A stretch of DNA of 38,417 bases from Bacteroidales bacterium (lineage in GTDB: Bacteria > Bacteroidota > Bacteroidia > Bacteroidales > UBA10428). Below, piece by piece: positions 32,504-38,417 of the stretch. The first letter of the stretch is position 1, and each line of letters starts with the position of its first letter. The translations under genes and the position numbers were made by a program. The notes under the pieces were generated by a model, which saw only the letters and a program-made list of their open reading frames with translations, searched no databases and had not been told where the DNA came from. The stretch covers positions 1 through 38,417 of the forward strand of contig JAFGGU010000104.1 in NCBI GenBank assembly GCA_016930375.1, in the 5' to 3' direction.

Positions 32504-33145
32504 CTATATTTCAATAAACCCATTCTTGATGGCATATATAACCAATTGTGCCGAGTTTTTGACTCCCGTCTTTTTAAAAATATTGGACTTATGCACCTCC
32601 ATCGTCTTTGGACTGATAAACAGCTTTTCAGCAATTTCATTATTGGCCAGCCCATTACAAACCATCACCAGCACCTCCAGTTCTCTTTCTGTTAACGTTT
32701 TATATTTATTTGAATTTTTGCGGTTAAGCCGCATGGCCATTTTTCTCATAATTTCCTGAGAGAAGAAACTGCCCCCTCCTAAAACTTCCTGAATGGCTTG
32801 TTCCAATTCGTACTTTCCGGACTTTTTGAGAATTATTCCTTTAACTCCGGCCTCAATCATTTGCATGTAGTAGTTTTCCTCCCCATACATCGTCACTGCA
32901 ACGATCTTAAGGTCAGGATACATTTCCAATGCCCGTTTGGTTGTTTCACGCCCATTTAATTCCGGCATATTGATATCCATTAGCACGATATCCGGAACAC
33001 GGTCATTCAGGCTTTTGATGAACTCCTGTCCGTTTGAGGCTTCTGAAATGGAAAAATCCTGACTCAGCTGGGTTAAAACCAGTTTCAATCCATCCCTGAA
33101 AAGCTCATGGTCATCGACAATGGAAACATAAATTCTTTCAGCCAT
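32504..33145 (-). CDS. NarL/FixJ-family response regulator
   Basis: The protein has 213 residues. The receiver domain (about 1-125) has SIVDDHELFRDG, phosphoacceptor Asp in VLMDINMPELNG and LKKSG. The LuxR-type HTH (about 145-210) has LTERELEVLVMVCNGLANNEIA, SPKTMEVHKSNIFKK and NSAQLVIYAIKNG. It is a DNA-binding transcription factor. Four bases separate it from the upstream kinase, so the two are almost certainly a pair. Confidence 0.95.
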   Translation of the reverse strand: MAERIYVSIVDDHELFRDGLKLVLTQLSQDFSISEASNGQEFIKSLNDRVPDIVLMDINMPELNGRETTKRALEMYPDLKIVAVTMYGEENYYMQMIEAGVKGIILKKSGKYELEQAIQEVLGGGSFFSQEIMRKMAMRLNRKNSNKYKTLTERELEVLVMVCNGLANNEIAEKLFISPKTMEVHKSNIFKKTGVKNSAQLVIYAIKNGFIEI

Positions 33146-33149
33146 AATT

Positions 33150-35345
33150 CTAGTATATCATTGGTAATCTTAAACTTGCCTGCATACCTTTCCCTTCTTT
33201 ACTGGAGAAATCGATCTTTCCCTGAAGAGCCTTAATCCTGTTAACAATATTTTGGACACCTGAACCTTGAGCAGATTTTCCAACTACCTCATCCACATTA
33301 AAACCATGCCCGTCATCTGCATAATCAACACAGATAATTCCTTCAATATGGAATATCCTTATGGATATCTTTTTACATCCCGAATGCTTAAAAGAATTAT
33401 TAATAAGTTCTGTAATCGCCCTGTACAAGGTAATACCTGTGTTCATACTTAATATTGATTCTTCAGGGCAATCCAGGTGAATTTTAATAACATTGGTTAA
33501 CGTAATACTATGAATAAACTGTTTGAGGGCAGCATAAAAACCATAGTTTCTCAATACATGCGGACTGATATTATGAGAGATTTCGGAGATACTTTTAATG
33601 GCTTCCTCAATGGTGTTTTTCAGCTTTTCGGTTAATATTTCTCTCTTGATATTATCCCTGGTATCCTGATATACCTGGAAGTAAATTTTAATGGTGGACA
33701 GAACCGGCCCCAATCCGTCGTGGAGATCCTGTGCTATGCGGCTTCGCTCATTCTCTTCGGTTTGTATGACGGCTTCCAGCACTTTTTGTTCGGCTTCTTT
33801 TATATGGGTTACATCTCTCAGGATAACCAAAATCGCATTCTGGCCATGGTAGTCCATTATCGAGCTTTCTGCTTCAACAAAGTGCGTCTGGCCATCCTTG
33901 TACTTAACCTTGTATTCAATGGGTGCAAGATTTTCTCCCTTGGCCAGCACCAAAATGCGGTCTTTTGCCTGATTTATGTGCTCCGGCAACAAAATATCCA
34001 TCACATTCAGGTGTGGATCGGCATCCGTCAGATGTCCGGTAAAATCTGAGACTGCTTTGTTTGCATCCAGAATGGTCAAGTCTGATCCAAGAATAATGAT
34101 ACCATGCTTTGTCTTATCAAAGATATTCCGGAATTTCTTTTCGCTGTCTCTCAGTGCCTGCTCCGATTTCTTGCGTTCCGTTATATCACTCACAATCGCC
34201 AGTAAATATTTTTCCCCACCCAAATCAAGACGGCTGAGCGAAACCTCAGCATCGAAAAGATCCCCGTCCTTTCGGGAATGTAGCCATTCAAATCGTTGAG
34301 GAATTCCTTCCAAAGCTGACCTGATTTTTGCGCCGGCCTTTTCTGCTGATTTTCTTCCATCGGGTTGGTGAACAGGAGAAAACCTTACCGGTGTGCTGCC
34401 AATAATCTCCTCTTTTGAGCAACCAAATATTTCAGCCGTTTTTAAATTGCATTCCTGAAAAACATCCCCTTTCATCATGAAAATTGCATCATTGGCGTTC
34501 TCAAATATGCTTCTGAATCTCAATTCGCTTTCACTGAGTGCAGCAGTTCTTGATTTAACCAGGTCTTCCAGGTGATTCTTGAATTTCTCCAATTCCCTGT
34601 TGGAAGAACCAAGATTCAGGTTCAGTTTATTAAGTTCTTCGTTCTTGGCTGCAAGTTCCTCAGATTGTGCGGTCAATTCTTCCTTTTGAGCCACTAACCT
34701 GATGTTTTGATTGGCAAGGATAGTTTCGTACTTAGTGTTAATGTCCTTGAGGGTAAAAACCGTAAGAATAATAAACAAAAACAGCAATACCTCTGATAGT
34801 TTATAGAAAAAATACCTCTCTTTTAATATGTTAGGGATTATCTCATCTCCTGAGAAATAGGAGAGCACATTATCGGATGTTATCGAAAGCAAAAAGAAAA
34901 ACAAAACAAGCATAATAAGAACCATGCGGTCCTTTCTTTGTGGAAAAAGCAGGATGGGGATCAAAGTCAGGGCAATACCGGCAGGAGGGTAATAAAAATA
35001 ATACTCGATTTTGATATCCCCCACCAGGGTTGGGAAAATGATCAGGAAAAAAGCGGGAAGTACTGATGTAATTATTCTTGCTGCAAAGTACCTGCGAAAC
35101 TTCACGAGCATAAAAGAAAACAAACTCGATATCAGTATAAAAATCAAACGAAAGGCACCAATTTCGGGCTTACCACCCAGAATAAGCCAATAGTTAATCA
35201 CAATGGCACCAAATCCCAGCAGGTTGATAATAATGCTGAAGAAATTGATTCTGTTAAGGATTACTATAGATCGCCTGTCTTGTTCTGGAATGCAATGGGT
35301 CCCGAAGTATGATATAAATTTCCAAAGCCGGGTCAACCTTTTCAT
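33150..35345 (-). CDS. membrane NarX-type histidine kinase with two PAS domains
   Basis: The protein has 731 residues. About six transmembrane helices (roughly 27-205) are followed by a coiled coil (about 210-265, EELTAQSEELAAKNEELNKL), PAS 1 (about 275-395; SIFENANDAIFMM, CSKEEIIGSTPVRFSP), and PAS 2 (about 400-515; NIFDKTKHGIIILGS). The HisKA_3 dimerisation helix has the phosphoacceptor in ARDLHDG-like AQDLHDGLGP, and the ATPase domain (about 610-731) has TELINNSFKHS, DDGHGF and GSGVQNIVNRI. It is the first gene of the operon and should phosphorylate the adjacent NarL-type regulator. The signal is unknown. Confidence 0.93.
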   Translation of the reverse strand: MKRLTRLWKFISYFGTHCIPEQDRRSIVILNRINFFSIIINLLGFGAIVINYWLILGGKPEIGAFRLIFILISSLFSFMLVKFRRYFAARIITSVLPAFFLIIFPTLVGDIKIEYYFYYPPAGIALTLIPILLFPQRKDRMVLIMLVLFFFLLSITSDNVLSYFSGDEIIPNILKERYFFYKLSEVLLFLFIILTVFTLKDINTKYETILANQNIRLVAQKEELTAQSEELAAKNEELNKLNLNLGSSNRELEKFKNHLEDLVKSRTAALSESELRFRSIFENANDAIFMMKGDVFQECNLKTAEIFGCSKEEIIGSTPVRFSPVHQPDGRKSAEKAGAKIRSALEGIPQRFEWLHSRKDGDLFDAEVSLSRLDLGGEKYLLAIVSDITERKKSEQALRDSEKKFRNIFDKTKHGIIILGSDLTILDANKAVSDFTGHLTDADPHLNVMDILLPEHINQAKDRILVLAKGENLAPIEYKVKYKDGQTHFVEAESSIMDYHGQNAILVILRDVTHIKEAEQKVLEAVIQTEENERSRIAQDLHDGLGPVLSTIKIYFQVYQDTRDNIKREILTEKLKNTIEEAIKSISEISHNISPHVLRNYGFYAALKQFIHSITLTNVIKIHLDCPEESILSMNTGITLYRAITELINNSFKHSGCKKISIRIFHIEGIICVDYADDGHGFNVDEVVGKSAQGSGVQNIVNRIKALQGKIDFSSKEGKGMQASLRLPMIY

Positions 35346-35655
35346 AACAGGGAATTCATATATAATGCATTAACAAGGGCCTCCTGACCAATACACAAAC
35401 CTTCCCTATGTTAAATAAGAATTTATGTATTACCAAAAGTTATAAAAAGATGTTTGGATATCAAGTATGTTTATTCGCCGATCAGGGGTTTGCTGTGTTT
35501 TCAATCGAGCCGTGATTTGAAAGCTGTTTTGTCTTTTTGAGCGCAAAAATAATTTGTATAAACCAGCGCAAAAACGTTATTTATACTATTTATTATCAAG
35601 TAAATGCGTTATGTTTGTAATTGCTTTTTCACGAAATTCATCATCAAGAAAGAAG
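35346..35655. other. 310-bp AT-rich intergenic region upstream of the chemosensory operon
   Basis: No gene is visible between the kinase start and the stop of the GH88/105-like gene. The element GCGCAAAAA occurs twice, 25 bp apart (about 35541 and 35566), and forms the two halves of the candidate promoter listed separately. No transposase, tRNA or attachment-site-like sequence is seen. Confidence 0.5.
35544..35572 (-). promoter_or_regulatory. possible promoter of the kinase/chemosensory operon
   Basis: On the minus strand TATTTTTG (35544-35551) fits TAnnTTTG, with TTTG (35569-35572) 17 bases upstream, slightly shorter than the usual 19-21. The leader before the kinase ATG would be about 190 bases. 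Position supports it but the spacing is imperfect. Confidence 0.35.
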
Positions 35656-36726
35656 TCACAGATTATAAAAAGCGCTTTCCATCATCAGGAAGAAAGCCTG
35701 GGCCTCAGTAGATGTTCCCGACCTGTCGAAACTTGGTGAACCGCACGCACCCTGCACAATTCCATATTCATCTATCTTTCCCCTGGCAGCAAGCCTCATT
35801 GTATCGGCTTTTTCTTTGTAGGTCTGGTCAAGCCATCCGGCTTTTATCCCGCTGTAAATGGCAAATGCTAGCATCTGGGCCAGGTTCGTTTCCACGAATG
35901 AACTGCTTTCATCGATGATATCATGGAATAATCCGTCGGAACGCATATAGGTCAGGCATCCGTTGATCACTTCCTTTCCCCAGGTGACCAGTTTATTCCT
36001 GAGTTCTTCATGGCCGGGAGGCAAAACGTTGATAATTTTGGCAATGCCGGCGGCAGTCCACCCGTTCCCCCCACCCCACAATTTCTTTCGTGCATAGTCC
36101 TGCTTTTCCTCATCCCATATGTGGTAATAGAGATTTTTATCAGGATCCATCAGGTACTTCCTGAAACCTTCAATTTGCTTCACAGCCTCCTCATAATCAC
36201 CCATCAGGGCAAGAAACGGCGGAGCCATGAAGGAAGCATCGCTCCATACCTGTCTCGCATAGGTGATATGATGCAGCACGCCATCCTGCGTTTTGGGCGC
36301 TTTGGTTTTGAGGTATTCATACTGTGCATCGGCAGCTTTCTTATACTGTTCCTCGCCTGTTTCCTTCCAGGCCAGAAGCACGGCTTCGCCATTCGAGGCC
36401 GGATCGGTAACGCCCGGGTCACTCCCCAATATGCCCAGCCGGCCTTCCGAGGTCTGACGCACCAGGGCATCTTTGGCAAACAGTATAGCAAGGTCCTTTC
36501 GGCCAACAGCAATCAAAGCCTGCGATGCCGTACCCTGTTCCCACGCCATACGCTGCATGCTGAGCATGGCCAGCATGGCTTTGGCAACAAGCGGATCGCT
36601 GAGAATATTGTTTTTATCAGTATCTCTGTTTGCCAGTTCTGGAAATTTCCTTGGATCAACTGCCATTCCCGTTGCCAAAACAGGAAATGCCAGGGATGCT
36701 GCTGAAATGAAATTTCTTCGTTTCAT
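35656..36726 (-). CDS. GH88/GH105-type unsaturated glycuronyl hydrolase, exported
   Basis: The protein has 356 residues. The N terminus MKRRNFISAASLAF resembles a Tat signal (RRxFI). The (alpha/alpha)6 barrel follows, with WEQGTASQAL near 63, QVWSDASFMAPPFLAL near 159 (the Asp corresponds to the family's general acid in YteR-like enzymes), KKLWGGGNGWTAAG, and conserved C terminus GIVQGACGSP...QAFFLMMESA. Family members release unsaturated uronic acid from pectin or glycosaminoglycan fragments after lyase cleavage. Exact substrate cannot be read. It lies 79 bp downstream of the FucP-like gene, so uptake and processing are probably linked. Its 3' end is duplicated at 23586-23713. Confidence 0.85.
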   Translation of the reverse strand: MKRRNFISAASLAFPVLATGMAVDPRKFPELANRDTDKNNILSDPLVAKAMLAMLSMQRMAWEQGTASQALIAVGRKDLAILFAKDALVRQTSEGRLGILGSDPGVTDPASNGEAVLLAWKETGEEQYKKAADAQYEYLKTKAPKTQDGVLHHITYARQVWSDASFMAPPFLALMGDYEEAVKQIEGFRKYLMDPDKNLYYHIWDEEKQDYARKKLWGGGNGWTAAGIAKIINVLPPGHEELRNKLVTWGKEVINGCLTYMRSDGLFHDIIDESSSFVETNLAQMLAFAIYSGIKAGWLDQTYKEKADTMRLAARGKIDEYGIVQGACGSPSFDRSGTSTEAQAFFLMMESAFYNL

Positions 36727-36750
36727 AGGATTGTTGCATTAATCAATCAT

Positions 36751-36822
36751 CTCCTTGTCTCCTTGTCTCCCACTCTCCCACTCCCTACTCCTTACTCCCT
36801 ACTCCTTACTCCCTACTCCCTA
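36751..36822. repeat. pyrimidine-rich short-unit tandem repeat (VNTR-like)
   Basis: On the plus strand there are four 8-base units in two pairs (CTCCTTGT twice, CTCCCACT-like twice), then three 14-base units CTCCCTACTCCTTA, the last with one change. The minus strand is correspondingly G-rich with GGGAGTA runs that might form a G-quadruplex. It fills the gap between the FucP-like and GH88/105-like genes, and the fucP stop codon lies within it. Confidence 0.85.
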
Positions 36823-38098
36823 CTAACCTCGAACCCCAAACCGCATACCACGTTACCACCAGGTAACATATCAGCGGCAATGTCATGGCCAGCGCCATGC
36901 TGCCCGTACGGTCCGAAATGACACCCATAACCGGCGTGAACGCCGCACCGCCAATAATGGACATCACCATCAGCGATCCGCCCAATTTGGTATTCTCCCC
37001 CAAACCTTTGATACCCAGGGCAAAAATCGTGGGGAACATCAGCGACATGAAGAAACTGGTTAGGAAAATCGACCACACGCCAATCCAGCCGGGGATAACC
37101 ACGGCCAGCAGGACCAGTATGATGTTGGCGGTTCCATATATCCCCATAAGTTTGGCAGGCTTGATGAATTTCATGAGCCAGGTCGCTGAGAAGCGCCCGA
37201 CGGCAAAAGCCACCAGGGTGCCGGTGAGCAAAGCTCCTGCAAGCTTTTCATGTTCTCCAGTATAATCCTGGATGTACTGGATAAAGAAGCTCCATGTTCC
37301 CACCTGGGCGCCGACATAACAGAACTGTGCCAGCACTCCCTTGTAGAAATGAGGATATTTTAGCAGGTGACCCACCTTGCCCTTGTTATTTTTGGCCAGG
37401 ATATCATCTGGGTGAGGATCGGGGAATTTGGTGAAAAGGATGATCAGTCCCCAGAGAAATACAACAATCCCCAGCACAGCATAAGGCGCAATAACACGCA
37501 ATGTCTCGCCGTGCAGGTAGGCCTCATAGGTACCGGCCATTTTCATGGCCTCGATCTTTTCAGAACTGTGCTCCACCCCCGAGAGGATGAAAATGGTTCC
37601 GATGCCGACTCCCGATATGGCCCCGAGCGGATTGAAAGCCTGTGAGAAATTCAACCTTCTTTCCGATGTTTCTGCATCACCTAATGTAGCAATAAAAGGA
37701 TTGGCGCCGGTCTCGAGAAACGATGCGCCGGAAGCAATTACGAACAAAGCAAACAGAAACATGCCAAACTTGCCTACAACGGCTGCCGGCCAGAAAAGCA
37801 GGGCGCCCAGAGCGAATAACATCAAACCGGCGACCAGTCCGGTCTTATATCCGAAACGCCGCATCAGCAAGCCAGCCGGAATTGCAAGTACAAAGTAACC
37901 CATGTAGTAAGCCGATTGAATCAATCCTGCCTGCAATCTGTTAAGTTCGAATGATTTCATGAACTGCTTGATCAGGATGTCGTTCATATTGCTGGGTATA
38001 CCCCAGAACAGGAAAAGCGCGGTCACAAGGATGAAGGGTAACAGGTACGCCCTGTTGAAGAGGGTACCTTTTTGGGAGTCATTGCTGTGATTTGACAT
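36806..38098 (-). CDS. fucP: FucP-like MFS sugar:H+ symporter
   Basis: This 430-residue protein has 12 predicted transmembrane helices and FucP-subfamily hallmarks: LFLFWGIPSNMNDILIKQF near 30-48, SAYYMGYF, FLETGANPF near 128, and NFSQAFNPLG near 150. Relatives import L-fucose, glucose/galactose or other hexoses with protons across the inner membrane. Substrate is not certain. The last residues (LVGSRE) and the stop are encoded by the tandem repeat, so the C-terminal tail may vary between strains. It probably forms a transcript with the downstream GH88/105-like gene. Confidence 0.9.
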   Translation of the reverse strand: MSNHSNDSQKGTLFNRAYLLPFILVTALFLFWGIPSNMNDILIKQFMKSFELNRLQAGLIQSAYYMGYFVLAIPAGLLMRRFGYKTGLVAGLMLFALGALLFWPAAVVGKFGMFLFALFVIASGASFLETGANPFIATLGDAETSERRLNFSQAFNPLGAISGVGIGTIFILSGVEHSSEKIEAMKMAGTYEAYLHGETLRVIAPYAVLGIVVFLWGLIILFTKFPDPHPDDILAKNNKGKVGHLLKYPHFYKGVLAQFCYVGAQVGTWSFFIQYIQDYTGEHEKLAGALLTGTLVAFAVGRFSATWLMKFIKPAKLMGIYGTANIILVLLAVVIPGWIGVWSIFLTSFFMSLMFPTIFALGIKGLGENTKLGGSLMVMSIIGGAAFTPVMGVISDRTGSMALAMTLPLICYLVVTWYAVWGSRLVGSRE

Positions 38099-38175
38099 GG
38101 ATGGTATTTATGATTGAAGATTATTATTTATGTGTAAATTTTATTAGTTGTAAGAAAGCTGTGTTTTTCGGATTT

Positions 38176-38375
38176 GGGCCACAAAGTGGCATAATATGAA
38201 TAACCGTGGGTGGTAACCCACGGAAATGTGCTATATGTAACAACACAGCCCTGAAGGGGGTGAATTACAGACCGGAATGCTGATTAATTCAGCCCCTTCG
38301 GGGTTGAAAATGTTTTCTATCCGCTTATCCGTGGGTTACCACCCACGGTTATTCAGATATAACCCCTTCGGGGTA
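38176..38375. repeat. second composite palindromic element of nested REP-like pairs
   Basis: Pairs share a centre near 38276. The middle pair is CCGTGGGTGGTAACCCACGG (38204-38223) with its perfect complement at 38329-38348, extended by TGAATAA/TTATTCA flanks. The inner pair (38246-38268 with 38284-38306) has the core CCCTGAAGGGG against CCCCTTCGGGG and about 20 of 23 matches. A diverged outer pair is about 38176-38190 with 38361-38375. The architecture equals that at 17398-17589. It occupies most of the gene-free 38099-38417 stretch at the window end. Confidence 0.8.
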
Positions 38376-38417
38376 CATACCAAATCAAAAAATCAAAGAA
38401 CGCTTATATTATATTTA

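Noticed and set aside
23701..35345. Chemosensory block as a site-specific integrative element with the glycosidase 3' ends as attL and attR
   Set aside because: The two 3' ends differ by about 15 percent, mostly at silent sites, which does not fit an att duplication, and there is no recombinase. Insertion or replacement next to an older paralogue explains it better.
36010..36705. A 231-residue plus-strand reading frame opposite the GH88/105-like gene
   Set aside because: It is the antisense shadow of a gene with clear family motifs.

Overview
The window looks like a chromosomal segment of a Bacteroidota bacterium, probably a carbohydrate-degrading Bacteroidales/Marinilabiliales-type lineage. 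Several starts are preceded by the phylum-specific -7 box TAnnTTTG rather than a TATAAT box. The gene content also fits: a secreted GH2 enzyme with a DUF4982-type module, a FucP-type symporter, a GH88/105-type hydrolase, membrane LytTR regulators, PD40 lipoproteins, and few Shine-Dalgarno sequences. No species can be named from the sequence alone.

Layout. (1) 1-2948: a tRNA-Ser(CGA) on the minus strand, a NhaD-type Na+/H+ antiporter, a small membrane-anchored protein of unknown function, and a GNAT/YoaP-like protein. (2) 2934-5480: glycogen/alpha-glucan phosphorylase on the minus strand. (3) 5609-10746: a compact operon behind a clear Bacteroidota promoter and two tandem palindromic operators. 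It encodes a YbiY-like activase, a YbiW-like glycyl radical enzyme, a ROK sugar kinase and a DeoR repressor. It reads as a self-contained anaerobic sugar or sugar-alcohol catabolic module; the best hypothesis is 1,5-anhydroglucitol. (4) 10753-15217: a secreted GH2 enzyme, an orphan PAS histidine kinase with a cysteine cluster, and a methyltransferase. (5) 15218-23585: an accessory-looking stretch of plus-strand genes separated by repeat-rich spacers. It holds a membrane-anchored isochorismatase-like hydrolase, a PD40 lipoprotein, a YefM-YoeB toxin-antitoxin pair translationally coupled to a membrane LytTR regulator, a large protein of unknown function, a TPR/DUF6624 protein and two exported NTF2-like proteins. 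(6) 23586-35345: a minus-strand chemosensory operon (NarX-like kinase, NarL-like regulator, lone receiver, two MCPs, CheY, CheA, CheW, CheR, CheB) with no flagellar gene. Its cheB stop codon lies inside the leftover 3' end of a second GH88/105-like gene. (7) 35656-38098: the intact GH88/105-like gene and a FucP-like transporter, probably one sugar-uptake unit, separated by a short-unit tandem repeat. (8) 38099-38417: a REP-type palindromic element.

The signals I think most deserve follow-up are the YbiW/YbiY/ROK/DeoR operon, where the kinase lacks a sugar-binding Glu; the junction between the chemosensory operon and a decayed glycosidase; the YefM-YoeB-LytTR operon; and two composite elements in which three REP-like hairpin pairs nest around one common centre.
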